This document shows, piece after piece, positions 1 to 8,199 of a stretch of 37,526 nt of DNA (position 1 is its first letter; the number at the start of each line of letters is the position of its first letter). The position numbers were made by a program, and so were the translations under genes. The stretch comes from CAZPAV01 sp964584755 (GTDB lineage Bacteria; Actinomycetota; Acidimicrobiia; Spongiisociales; UBA5794). The notes under the pieces are model-generated. The model worked only from the letters and a program-made list of their open reading frames with translations, had not been told where the DNA came from and did no database searches. The DNA lies in assembly GCA_964584755.1 (NCBI GenBank), contig CAZPAV010000030.1:1-37526 (forward strand). Reading direction: 5' to 3'.

Positions 1-139
1 ATAAACGCGTGGCAGAGCAATCGCCAATGAACACCAGCCGGTCGGCGTAGGGATGGACCGCGGCTGTCGCGTGGTGCGGCGGCGCCCGATGGCGACACAG
101 TGCGTGGCGCGGGGAGGGTGCGATGGGTACACGGGACAG
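1..139 (-). pseudogene. Fragment of a possible FAD-dependent oxidoreductase gene (reverse strand, off the left edge)
   Basis: Read on the reverse strand, the frame through about 148-2 is open and ends in residues VHPYADRLVFIGDCSATRL at the window edge. The segment Y-x-D-R-L-V-(F)-x-G-D-C-x-x-T-R-L resembles the region before the FAD-contacting GD motif in geranylgeranyl-reductase-like and other FAD-dependent oxidoreductases; this is from memory. Codons here (att, gat, tct, cgt, tta) are less GC-rich at the third position than those of all neighbours. Together with the abrupt loss of hemC similarity at about position 140, this suggests that the left end is joined from another locus or another genome. 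It is short and could be coincidence. Confidence 0.3.
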
Positions 140-592
140 GACCTGCGCACGGTCGAGCTGCGCGGGAACATCGGCACTCGACTCGCCAGGGTGGCCGAGG
201 GGGCGGTCGCCGCCGCCGTCCTCGCCGCCGCCGGGCTCCGCCGGCTCGGACGGGAGGACGCCGTCACCTGGCGCTTCGACGTCGAGGAGATGGTCCCCGC
301 GCCGGGACAGGGAGCCCTCGCCGTCGAGACCCGAAGCCGCGGCCCCGCCCGGGAGCTCGTCGGGGCCATCGACGACGTGGAGACCCGGGTCCTCGTCGAG
401 GCGGAGCGGGCGCTGCTGCGCGCCACCGGGGCCGGTTGCCGGGCCGCCCTCGGTGCCCTCGCCGAGGGCGGGAGCACGGACCTGCGACTCACCGCCTTCG
501 TCGCCGACGAGCGCGGGGCGCGCCGGACCGTCGCGAAGGGCGCGGACGCCGAGGCCGTGGTGCGGGAGGTCCGCCGGGAGCTGGGACTGTGA
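140..592 (+). CDS. hemC: Hydroxymethylbilane synthase (porphobilinogen deaminase), 5'-truncated
   Basis: The enzyme polymerises four porphobilinogen units into hydroxymethylbilane in cytosolic heme synthesis. Visible family features are DLRTVELRGNIGTRL near the start of the preserved part, the VPAPGQGALAVE segment, and AGCRAALG, whose Cys (codon 437-439) carries the dipyrromethane cofactor. Only about the C-terminal half is present. Residues that should precede DLRTV (typically GTSSLRRRAQL...) are replaced by unrelated sequence, so the gene is cut at about position 140. The reading frame stays open back to position 5, with ATGs at 53 and 95, but that part is not HemC-like. The stop overlaps the hemD start (GTGA). 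Confidence 0.9.
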   Translation, partial: DLRTVELRGNIGTRLARVAEGAVAAAVLAAAGLRRLGREDAVTWRFDVEEMVPAPGQGALAVETRSRGPARELVGAIDDVETRVLVEAERALLRATGAGCRAALGALAEGGSTDLRLTAFVADERGARRTVAKGADAEAVVREVRRELGL

Positions 593-1275
593 TCCGGCTC
601 GCCGTCACCACCGACGCGCGGCAGGCTCCCCGGGTCGGGGAGCTCGCTCGGGAGGCCGGTCTCGAGCCGGTGTTCCTCCCCACGGTACGCATCGAGCCGT
701 CGCCGCCGTCGGTCCTCGCCGCCGCCCGGCGGGACGCGGGAGCCGCCGAGCTCCTCGTCGTCACGTCGGCCCGGGTCCTCGACGTGCTCTGGCCCACCGG
801 CGACCTTCCCGACGTCCCCTTCCTCGCGGTGGGCCCGCGCACCGCCGCGGCCATCGTCGGTCGCGGCGGGCGGGTTCGGTACGTGGGGACAGGCGGCGCG
901 CGGGAGCTCGTCGAGGGCGTCGCCGAGATCGTGCGGGGCCGGCGCGTCTGCCACCCCCGGGCGCGCGGCGCGGCACCCGAGGTCGTGGCACGTCTCGGCG
1001 AGCGGGCCGCGGGGCTGCGGGCGCCGGTGGTGTACGCCACGGTCCCGATCGCGCCCGGAGCCGACCCGGTGGACGCGGTGGTGTTCGGGTCCCCCTCGGC
1101 GGTCCGGGGCTGGACCACGTCCCGGGGGCTGTCCGACGTCGTCGTGGGGGTGATCGGGCCCCGAACCGAGACCGAGGTGCGGCGACACGGTCGCCGCCCC
1201 GACGTCGTCGCCCCGAGGCCGGGTTTCGCCGAGCTCGTCCTCGCCGTCGCCGCTCATCTGGAGGTCACCGCATGA
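589..1275 (+). CDS. hemD: Uroporphyrinogen-III synthase
   Basis: This 228-residue protein probably closes and isomerises hydroxymethylbilane to uroporphyrinogen III. HemD is poorly conserved, so the call rests on size, position between hemC and hemB, and a few weak features: a VVTSARVLDVL segment, a VGPRTAAAI segment, and VVFGSPSAVRGW with VIGPRTETEVRRHG near the C-terminus, which match the typical F-(T/S)-S-x-x-(A/G)-V and I-G-x-x-T pattern. The GTG start at 589 overlaps the hemC stop, and the stop overlaps the hemB ATG, indicating translational coupling. It is slightly shorter than most family members. Confidence 0.85.
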   Translation: MIRLAVTTDARQAPRVGELAREAGLEPVFLPTVRIEPSPPSVLAAARRDAGAAELLVVTSARVLDVLWPTGDLPDVPFLAVGPRTAAAIVGRGGRVRYVGTGGARELVEGVAEIVRGRRVCHPRARGAAPEVVARLGERAAGLRAPVVYATVPIAPGADPVDAVVFGSPSAVRGWTTSRGLSDVVVGVIGPRTETEVRRHGRRPDVVAPRPGFAELVLAVAAHLEVTA

Positions 1276-2252
1276 AGGGATACCCCACCGTCCGTCTCCG
1301 CAGACTGCGGCGGCGACCCGCCCTGCGGGACGTCGTCGCCGAGACGCGGCTCACCCCGGCGCAGCTCGTGCTCCCCGTCTTCGTCGTCCCCGGCGAGGAC
1401 GTGCGACGCCCCATCGCCTCGATGCCCGGTCACGCCCAGCTCTCGGTGGATCGGGTCGTGGCCGTCGCCCGCGCCGCGGCGGACCGGGGGGTGGGCGGGA
1501 TGATCTTCTTCGGCATCCCCGAGACGAAGGACGAGCTCGGCTCGGCGGCATGGGACCCGGCGGGGCCCGTGCCGCGCGCCATCGAGGCGGTGGCGCAGGC
1601 GGTGCCGGAGGTCGTGCGCTGGGCCGACGTGTGCCTCTGCGAGTACACGAGCCACGGGCACTGCGGTCCACTGCAGGGCGGCGACGTCGACAACGACGCC
1701 ACCCTGCCCCTGCTGGCGCGCGCCGCGACCGCGTACGCCGACGCCGGGGCGGACGTCGTTGCCCCCTCCGACATGATGGACGGCCGGATCGGTGCCGTCC
1801 GGGCCGCCCTCGACGAGGCGGGGCACACCGGGGTGGCGGTGTGCTCGTACGCCGTGAAGTACGCCTCGGCGTACTACGGGCCCTTCCGCGACGCCGCCGA
1901 GTCCGCTCCCGCCTTCGGCGACCGTCGCTCCTACCAGATGGACCCCCGCAACGCCCGGGAGGCGCGACGTGAGGTGGCGCTCGACCTGGAGGAGGGTGCC
2001 GACCTCGTCATGGTCAAGCCGGCCGGCCCCTACCAGGACGTGATCCACGACGTGCGCGGGCGGGTCGACGTTCCCCTCGCCGCGTACCAGGTCTCCGGGG
2101 AGTTCGCCATGATCGAGGCCGCCGCCGCCCGGGGCTGGATCGATCGGGACCGGGTCGTCCTCGAGTCCCTCACCGGCATCGTCCGCGCCGGGGCCGATCT
2201 CGTGCTCACCTACTTCGCGCTCGACGCCGCGGCGCTCCTCGAGGAGTCGTGA
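1272..2252 (+). CDS. hemB: Delta-aminolevulinic acid dehydratase (porphobilinogen synthase)
   Basis: It condenses two 5-aminolevulinates to porphobilinogen. The protein has 326 residues, the normal length. The zinc-binding cluster is of the cysteine type (C121, C123 and C131 within DVCLCEYTSHGHCG). The two Schiff-base lysines are K196 in AVKYASAYYGPFR and K249 in VMVKPAGPYQDV. The cysteine-type site suggests zinc dependence rather than the aspartate-rich magnesium type. ATG 1272 overlaps the hemD stop. The stop is immediately followed by hemL. Confidence 0.97.
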   Translation: MKGYPTVRLRRLRRRPALRDVVAETRLTPAQLVLPVFVVPGEDVRRPIASMPGHAQLSVDRVVAVARAAADRGVGGMIFFGIPETKDELGSAAWDPAGPVPRAIEAVAQAVPEVVRWADVCLCEYTSHGHCGPLQGGDVDNDATLPLLARAATAYADAGADVVAPSDMMDGRIGAVRAALDEAGHTGVAVCSYAVKYASAYYGPFRDAAESAPAFGDRRSYQMDPRNAREARREVALDLEEGADLVMVKPAGPYQDVIHDVRGRVDVPLAAYQVSGEFAMIEAAAARGWIDRDRVVLESLTGIVRAGADLVLTYFALDAAALLEES

Positions 2253-3535
2253 TGGACGGATCCGGCGACGTCTGGTTCGCGCGCGCACAGGAGGTGATGC
2301 CCGGCGGCGTCAACTCGCCCGTGCGCGCCTTCGGTGCCGTGGGGGGCACGCCCCCGTTCGTCGCCTCGGCCCGTGGCGCCCGGGTCCGCACCGTCGACGG
2401 GCGTGAGCTCATCGACCTCGTCGCCTCGTGGGGGGCGATCATCCTCGGCCACGCCCACCCCGACGTCGTGGCCGCGGTCACGGCGGCCGCCCGGTCCGGG
2501 ACCTCCTTCGGCATGCCGACCCCCGCCGAGGTCGAGCTGGCCGAGCTCATCGTCGAGATGGTGCCCGCCATCGAGGTGGTGCGTCTCGTCAACAGCGGGA
2601 CCGAGGCGACCGCCTCGGCCATCCGACTGGCCCGGGCGGCGACGGGACGCGACGCCATCCTCAAGTTCGCCGGGTGCTACCACGGTCACGCCGACCCCTT
2701 CCTCGTCCGTGCCGGGAGCGGCCTCGCCACCTTCGGCGTCCCGAGCAGTCCGGGAGTGCCCGAGGGCACGGCGAACGACACCCGCGTCGCCCCGTACAAC
2801 GACGTCGAGGCGGCCGCGGCGCGACTCGCCGACGGGCGCGTCGCCGCCGTCGTCGTCGAGCCGGTGGCCGGCAACATGGGGTGCATCCCTCCCGAGCCGG
2901 GGTTCCTGCCGGCGCTGCGGGAGCTGTGCGATCGGCACGGCACCCTCCTCGTCTTCGACGAGGTCATGACCGGCTTTCGCGTCGGCCCCGCCTCGGCGCA
3001 GGGTCGGTACGGCGTGCTCCCCGACCTCACGACCCTGGGGAAGGTCGTCACCGGGGGCACCCCCGCCGCCGCGTACGGAGGCCGGGCCGACCTCATGCGC
3101 CGCATCGCCCCGGACGGGCCCGTGTATCAGGCGGGCACCCTGGCGGGGAATCCCCTCGTCACCGCGGCGGGCCTCGCCACGCTCCGGTACCTGCGCGCCC
3201 ACCCCGAGCTCTACGACCGATTCGAGGAGGCGGGCGCCACCGTGGCGACCCGCCTCGGGAAGGCCCTCGCGGCCGCCGGCGTCCCGGGGGTCGTCCACCA
3301 CGTGGGAGGGATGCTCGGGGTGTTCCTCGGGGTCGATCGGGTGCGGCGATGGGAGGACGTGGCGGACCTCGACCAGGGGCTCTTCCGCCGTTTCTTCCAC
3401 GCTGCGCTCCGCCGCGGGGTGCTCCTCCCGCCGTCGCCCTACGAGGCGTGGTTCCTCACCGCCGCCCACCTGGAAGGGGACCTCGACCGCGCCCTCGACG
3501 TCCTCGAGGCGGCGATCGAGGAGGCGGCCGGATGA
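2252..3535 (+). CDS. hemL: Glutamate-1-semialdehyde 2,1-aminomutase
   Basis: This PLP enzyme converts glutamate-1-semialdehyde to 5-aminolevulinate, so the organism uses the C5 (glutamyl-tRNA) route. The 427 residues include NSGTEAT (114-120), the cofactor aspartate in FDEVMTGFR (D236) and the PLP lysine K264 in TLGKVVTGGTP. I chose ATG 2252 over GTG 2249 because GAGGAG at 2241-2246 is then 5 bases away. The start overlaps the hemB stop by one base. The hemA partner is not in the window and may lie upstream of hemC. Confidence 0.96.
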   Translation: MDGSGDVWFARAQEVMPGGVNSPVRAFGAVGGTPPFVASARGARVRTVDGRELIDLVASWGAIILGHAHPDVVAAVTAAARSGTSFGMPTPAEVELAELIVEMVPAIEVVRLVNSGTEATASAIRLARAATGRDAILKFAGCYHGHADPFLVRAGSGLATFGVPSSPGVPEGTANDTRVAPYNDVEAAAARLADGRVAAVVVEPVAGNMGCIPPEPGFLPALRELCDRHGTLLVFDEVMTGFRVGPASAQGRYGVLPDLTTLGKVVTGGTPAAAYGGRADLMRRIAPDGPVYQAGTLAGNPLVTAAGLATLRYLRAHPELYDRFEEAGATVATRLGKALAAAGVPGVVHHVGGMLGVFLGVDRVRRWEDVADLDQGLFRRFFHAALRRGVLLPPSPYEAWFLTAAHLEGDLDRALDVLEAAIEEAAG

Positions 3536-4527
3536 GACTCCTCGACGCCCTGCACCGGGTCCCGCTGGACCGGCCTCCGGTCTGGTTCATGCGGCAGGCG
3601 GGACGGTACCTCCCCGAGTACCGGGAGATGCGGGAGCGCCACTCCTTCTCCGCGGCGGTCCACCGTCCCGAGATCGCCGCCGAACTGACACTCCAGCCGG
3701 TGCGCCGGTTCCGTCTCGACGCCGCCATCGTCTTCTCCGACATCATGACCCCGTTGGAGGCCATGGGGGTGACCGTGGAGTTCGCGCCCGGCCCGCGCCT
3801 CGCCCCGATGACGGCCGCCGAGGTCGCCGGCCTCCCCGCGCTCGATCCGGAGCGGATGGCGTTCCTCGCCGAGACGCTGACCCGTGTCCGCGGCGCCCTC
3901 ACCGACGACGTCGCCCTGGTGGGCTTCGCCGGCGGCCCGTTCACGCTCCTCGCCTACCTCCTCGAGGGTGGCGGGAGCAAGGGGTTCCTGGCGGTGCGCG
4001 CCGCGCTCCACGCCGATCTCCCCGCCGCCACCGCGGCGTTGACGAGGCTGGCCACGGCGATGCACACCCACCTGCGACTCCAAGTGGAGGCCGGGGCCGA
4101 CGTCGTCCAGCTCTTCGACTCCTGGGCCGGGAACCTGTCGCGCGACCAGTTCCTCCGCTTCGCCGTGCCGGCCGCCCGCCGGGCGCTCGCCGGGCTCCCG
4201 GTCCCCACCGTCTACTTCGTGCCGGCGGCGGGGCACCTCCTCGACCTCCTCCCGGAGGTGGGAGCCACCGCGTACGGGGTCGACTGGCGGCAGCCCCTCG
4301 GTCGTGCCTGGGAGCGGGTCGGTCTCGACCGGCCCATCCAGGGAAACCTCGATCCGGCCGTCCTCCTCGCCGGCCCCCGCGAGGTGCGCGCCGCGGTCGC
4401 CGCCGTGCTCGCCGAGGCCGGTGGGAGGCCCGGTCACGTCTTCAACCTCGGCCACGGGGTGGACCGGCGCACCCCGGTGGGGAACGTGGCGGCCATGGTG
4501 GAGGCGGTGCGGGAGGCGGCGCGATGA
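3532..4527 (+). CDS. hemE: Uroporphyrinogen decarboxylase
   Basis: It removes four carboxylates from uroporphyrinogen III to give coproporphyrinogen III. The 331-residue protein carries the family signature PVWFMRQAGRYLPEYR near residues 16-31, the IVFSDIMTPLEAMG segment containing the essential aspartate, FAGGPFTLLAYLLEG, QLFDSWAG and a C-terminal NLGHGV motif. ATG 3532 overlaps the hemL stop (ATGA), and the stop overlaps the hemN ATG. The start and length match the family. Confidence 0.97.
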   Translation: MRLLDALHRVPLDRPPVWFMRQAGRYLPEYREMRERHSFSAAVHRPEIAAELTLQPVRRFRLDAAIVFSDIMTPLEAMGVTVEFAPGPRLAPMTAAEVAGLPALDPERMAFLAETLTRVRGALTDDVALVGFAGGPFTLLAYLLEGGGSKGFLAVRAALHADLPAATAALTRLATAMHTHLRLQVEAGADVVQLFDSWAGNLSRDQFLRFAVPAARRALAGLPVPTVYFVPAAGHLLDLLPEVGATAYGVDWRQPLGRAWERVGLDRPIQGNLDPAVLLAGPREVRAAVAAVLAEAGGRPGHVFNLGHGVDRRTPVGNVAAMVEAVREAAR

Positions 4528-5912
4528 CCCTCGAGGTCACCCCGGAGATGCTGGCCCGGTACGACCGGCCGGGGCCCCGCTACACGTCGTACCCCACCGC
4601 CGTCGAGTTCGGTCCGGGGTTCGGTCCGGAGGATCACCGGGCCCGGCTCGTCGCGGCCGCGGCCAAGGAGGGAGAGCCACTCTCCCTGTACGTCCACCTC
4701 CCCTTCTGCGAACGGCGGTGCTCCTTCTGCGGATGTCACGTCGTCGTCGCCCGACGGCCGGGGGTGGCCACCGCCTATCTCGAGCACCTCGTCGCCGAGG
4801 CGGACCTCGTGGCGACGGTGCTGGGGGGGCGCCGCCGGCTCGTCCAGTACCACTGGGGCGGAGGCACGCCGACGTTCTTCTCCCCCGATCGGATCGAGGA
4901 GCTCCACGGCGTCCTCACGGAGCGGTTCGTCGTCCTGCCCGACGCCGAGGTCGCCATCGAGGTCGACCCCCGGGTGACGACCCCCGAGCACCTCCAGGTC
5001 CTGCGTCGGCTCGGGTTCAACCGCCTCTCGATGGGGGTGCAGGACCTCGATCCGCGGGTTCAGGAGCTCATCGGCCGGGGTCAGACCTGGGAGGAGACGC
5101 GGGAGCTCCACGAGGAGGCCCGTCGCCTCGGCTTCGCGTCGATCAACGTCGATCTCATCTACGGCCTCCCGGGGCAGTCGGTGGCGTCGTTCGGCGAGAC
5201 GCTGGAACGGGTCGTGGCGCTCCGGCCCGATCGCCTCGCGGTGTACTCCTTCGCCTACCTCCCCCGGGTGCGACCGAACCAGCGGCGGATCCCGGCCGAG
5301 CACCTCCCCGGACGGGACCTGAAGTTCTCCCTCCTCGCCCAGGCGCGACGCATCCTCGGGGACGCCGGATACCGGAGCATCGGCATGGATCACTTCGCCC
5401 TGCCGGACGACGAGCTCGCCCGCGCCTACGACGAGGGCACCCTGTCGCGGAACTTCATGGGGTACACCACCCGGCGGGGCACGGAGGTCGTCGCCCTGGG
5501 GACCTCCGGCATCAGCGACATCGGCGGCGCCTACGCCCAGAACCACAAGCGTCTCGCCTCGTACCTCGCCTCGGTCGAGCGCGGCGAGCTCCCGGTGGAG
5601 CGGGGGGTCGCCCTCGGCCCCGACGACCTCCTCCGCCGGTACGTCATCACCGAGCTCATGTGCAACGCCGCGGTGGCGTTCGCCGACGTGGAGGAGCGCT
5701 TCGCGGTGCGCTTCGCCGCATACTTCGCCGCCGAGCTGGCGGCGCTCACCGGCCCGGGTGGTCTCGTCGCCGAAGGACTCGTCACCGTCGACGACGGCGC
5801 CATCCGGGCGACGCCCCTCGGGGCGGTCTTCATCCGCAACGTGGCCATGACCTTCGACGCCTACCGGGGCGAGCGCGCCGGGCGCGGCGTGACCTTCTCG
5901 AGGACGGTGTAG
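4524..5912 (+). CDS. hemN: Oxygen-independent coproporphyrinogen III dehydrogenase (radical SAM)
   Basis: It oxidatively decarboxylates coproporphyrinogen III to protoporphyrinogen IX using S-adenosylmethionine. At 462 residues it has the true HemN layout rather than that of the heme chaperone HemW: RYTSYPTAVEF near residues 19-29, and the four-cysteine radical SAM/HemN motif C62-x3-C66-x2-C69-x-C71, where HemW lacks the fourth cysteine. It also has HWGGGTPTFF, NVDLIYGLPGQ and a C-terminal HemN domain. ATG 4524 overlaps the hemE stop. Its place between hemE and hemH implies a pathway through protoporphyrinogen, which is unusual in an actinobacterium. Confidence 0.93.
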   Translation: MTLEVTPEMLARYDRPGPRYTSYPTAVEFGPGFGPEDHRARLVAAAAKEGEPLSLYVHLPFCERRCSFCGCHVVVARRPGVATAYLEHLVAEADLVATVLGGRRRLVQYHWGGGTPTFFSPDRIEELHGVLTERFVVLPDAEVAIEVDPRVTTPEHLQVLRRLGFNRLSMGVQDLDPRVQELIGRGQTWEETRELHEEARRLGFASINVDLIYGLPGQSVASFGETLERVVALRPDRLAVYSFAYLPRVRPNQRRIPAEHLPGRDLKFSLLAQARRILGDAGYRSIGMDHFALPDDELARAYDEGTLSRNFMGYTTRRGTEVVALGTSGISDIGGAYAQNHKRLASYLASVERGELPVERGVALGPDDLLRRYVITELMCNAAVAFADVEERFAVRFAAYFAAELAALTGPGGLVAEGLVTVDDGAIRATPLGAVFIRNVAMTFDAYRGERAGRGVTFSRTV

Positions 5913-5914
5913 GG

Positions 5915-6883
5915 ATGGCGGCGGCCGGCATCGTGGTGGCGCAGATGGGAGGTCCCCGGGACCTGCGCGAGGTCGCGCCCTTCATCCGGGCCGTCTTCTC
6001 CGACGGCGACGTCGTTCCCGTGCCCGGTGGGCGTCTCGTGCGCACCCTCTTCGGCGCGGCCGTCGCCGGGGTCCGCGGTCCCGTGGTCCGGCGCTCCTAC
6101 CGGCGCATCGGCGGCGGGTCCCCCATCCTCGAGATCACCCGCGCCCAGGCACGGCGACTCGAGGAGGAGCTCCGGCGGCGGGGCCACGACGTCGCCGTCG
6201 GCGTGGCGATGCGCTACACGCGGCCCGACACCGCCGACGCGGTCCGGGAGCTGCTTCGGCTCGGGGTGGAGCGCATCGTCCTGCTGCCGCTGTACCCCCA
6301 GTTCTCCCTCGCCACGACGGGATCCGCGGAGAAGGAGCTCCGGCGGGTCCTGGCCGCGCTGGGGGCCACGGTACCGCTCACCGTGATCCGGACCTGGCAC
6401 GACCATCCGGCGTACCTCGACCTCGAGGCCCGACTCGTGACCGAGCTGCTGGAACGGGTGCCTCCCGCCCGCCGCGACGGAGCCGTCGTCGTCTTCTCCG
6501 CCCACGGGCTCCCCGAGCGCGTGGTCCGCGCCGGGGATCCGTATCCGGAGGAGACGCGCGCCACGGTGGAGGGCATCGTGGCGCGCCTCCCCTGCGAGAT
6601 CGAGCCTCGGCTCGGCTACCAGTCGCGAACCGGTCCGATCCGGTGGATCGGACCGGGGACCGACGAGATCCTCGCCGAGCTCGCCCACGAGGGCCGCCGC
6701 GAGGTGTTCCTCGTTCCCGTCTCCTTCGTCTCGGACCACGTCGAGACTCGGTACGAGCTCGACCTCCTCTTCGCGGAGCTCGCTCGGCGTCTCGGGTTCA
6801 CCGGGTACCACCGGGCCGACGTGATGAACGACCGACCCGAGGTGGGGCCGCTCCTCGCCGACGTCGTCGAGGGGGCGTGGTGA
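5915..6883 (+). CDS. hemH: Ferrochelatase, protoporphyrin-type by its N-terminus
   Basis: It inserts ferrous iron into a porphyrin. The protein has 322 residues. The catalytic His is H197 in FSAHGLPERV, and the acidic site is in VPVSFVSDHVETRYELD. GYQSRTGPIRWIGP matches the family. The N-terminus reads VAQMGGPRDLREVAPFIRAVFSD, like the MGGP/LGGP start of protoporphyrin ferrochelatases. Coproporphyrin ferrochelatases of most Gram-positives usually read YGTP here. Only one cysteine is seen in the C-terminal half, so a 2Fe-2S cluster as in mycobacterial enzymes is unlikely. The start lies 2 bases after the hemN stop. Confidence 0.93.
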   Translation: MAAAGIVVAQMGGPRDLREVAPFIRAVFSDGDVVPVPGGRLVRTLFGAAVAGVRGPVVRRSYRRIGGGSPILEITRAQARRLEEELRRRGHDVAVGVAMRYTRPDTADAVRELLRLGVERIVLLPLYPQFSLATTGSAEKELRRVLAALGATVPLTVIRTWHDHPAYLDLEARLVTELLERVPPARRDGAVVVFSAHGLPERVVRAGDPYPEETRATVEGIVARLPCEIEPRLGYQSRTGPIRWIGPGTDEILAELAHEGRREVFLVPVSFVSDHVETRYELDLLFAELARRLGFTGYHRADVMNDRPEVGPLLADVVEGAW

Positions 6884-8199
6884 GCGAGATCGTCGTCGTC
6901 GGCGGAGGCTTCGGCGGGCTCCTCCTCGCCGTGGAGCTCGAGCGACGCGGCGCCCGTCCCCTCGTTCTCGAGGCCTCGTCCCGACCGGGGGGCGTGGCGC
7001 GAACCGTCCGTGAGGACGGGTACCTCCTGGAACCGGCGGCGAGCTCCCTCCTCCTGCCCCATCCCCACCTCGGTCCCATCCTGGAACGGGCCGGCGCCCG
7101 GCTCGTCCCGGCGACCGCTGCCGCGCGCCGGCGCGTGGTGCTCGATCGGGGGCGCCTCGTCACCATCGCCGAATCGCCCGCGGCGCTGTTCACCCCGGTC
7201 CTCTCCTGGCGGGGGAAGCTGCGGGCGGCGGGCGAGCCGCTCGTCCCCCGTCGTTCCGCGGACGCCGGCGAGGAGCCGCTGGCGGCGTTCCTGACCCGGC
7301 GGTTCGGCAGGGAGGCGGGACGGCTCGGCGCCACGCTCATGGCGCACGGGGTGTTCGCCGCCGACCCGGACCGGCTCTCCGCCGAGGCCGCCTTCCCCGG
7401 GCTCGTCGACCTCGAGCGGACCGACGGCAGCGTCCTGCGCGGGGCGGTGCGGCGCCTCCGCGCGCGGCCGGCGGGGACGCCACGACGATCCGTCCACGTC
7501 CCGGCGGCCGGGATGGCGGGACTGGCGGCGGAGCTCGCCGCACACCTCGGGGAGCGCTTCCGGCCGGGACGGCCGGTGCGCCGGGTCACCCGCGGTCGCG
7601 ACGGATGGCACGTCCTCGGAGAGGAGGAGATCGTCGCCGACACGGTCGTCCTCGCGGTCCCGCCGGCGGCGGCGGCCGACATCGCCCCCGACGAGCTCGC
7701 CGGCGACCTGCGTCGCATCCCCACCGCCCCGGTCGCCGTCGTCGCCCTCGGCGGGCGGGCGGCCGACCTCCCCATCCCGGCGGCGTTCGGGATCCTCGCC
7801 GGCCCACGGTCCGGCGTCCGGGTCCTGGGCGTGCTCTGCGAATCGGCGTACGCACCGGGCCGCGCCGGGGCGGGACGTCGGCTGGTGAAGATGATCTACG
7901 GCGGGGGCGCCGACCCCGAGGTCGTGGCGCTCTCCGACGATCGGCTCGTCGCGCTCGCCGTCACCGAGCTCGGCGGGATCCTGGGATTGCCGGCCCTCCC
8001 CTCCTGGACCAAGGTCGTCCGGATCGACCCCGGGATCCCGCAGTACACGGTGGGGCACCGGACCCTCCTGCGACGCCTGGAGACGACGTGCGCCGCCCGA
8101 CCCGGTCTCCACCTGGCCGGGTGGGGGTACCGGGGCGTGGGGCTGAGCGGACTCGCCACGGACGCACACCGACTCGCGACGAGGATCCTGGGTTCGTGA
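6880..8199 (+). CDS. hemY: Protoporphyrinogen/coproporphyrinogen oxidase, HemY family
   Basis: This FAD enzyme performs the six-electron aromatisation of a porphyrinogen using oxygen. The 439-residue protein starts with the dinucleotide-binding motif VVGGGFGG (residues 6-13), followed by the FAD ribose-binding glutamate in LVLEASSRPGG. The C-terminal GLHLAGWGYRGVGLSGLATDA is the second FAD-contact region typical of this family. GTG 6880 overlaps the hemH stop (GTGA); GTG 6877 is an alternative. Next to hemN and a protoporphyrin-type hemH, its substrate is probably protoporphyrinogen IX, but the family also contains coproporphyrinogen oxidases (CgoX). Confidence 0.9.
   Translation: MSEIVVVGGGFGGLLLAVELERRGARPLVLEASSRPGGVARTVREDGYLLEPAASSLLLPHPHLGPILERAGARLVPATAAARRRVVLDRGRLVTIAESPAALFTPVLSWRGKLRAAGEPLVPRRSADAGEEPLAAFLTRRFGREAGRLGATLMAHGVFAADPDRLSAEAAFPGLVDLERTDGSVLRGAVRRLRARPAGTPRRSVHVPAAGMAGLAAELAAHLGERFRPGRPVRRVTRGRDGWHVLGEEEIVADTVVLAVPPAAAADIAPDELAGDLRRIPTAPVAVVALGGRAADLPIPAAFGILAGPRSGVRVLGVLCESAYAPGRAGAGRRLVKMIYGGGADPEVVALSDDRLVALAVTELGGILGLPALPSWTKVVRIDPGIPQYTVGHRTLLRRLETTCAARPGLHLAGWGYRGVGLSGLATDAHRLATRILGS

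Noticed and set aside
2210..3469. A 419-codon reverse open frame opposite hemL
   Set aside because: It is a shadow of hemL, with a His/Gly/Arg-rich product lacking any motif.
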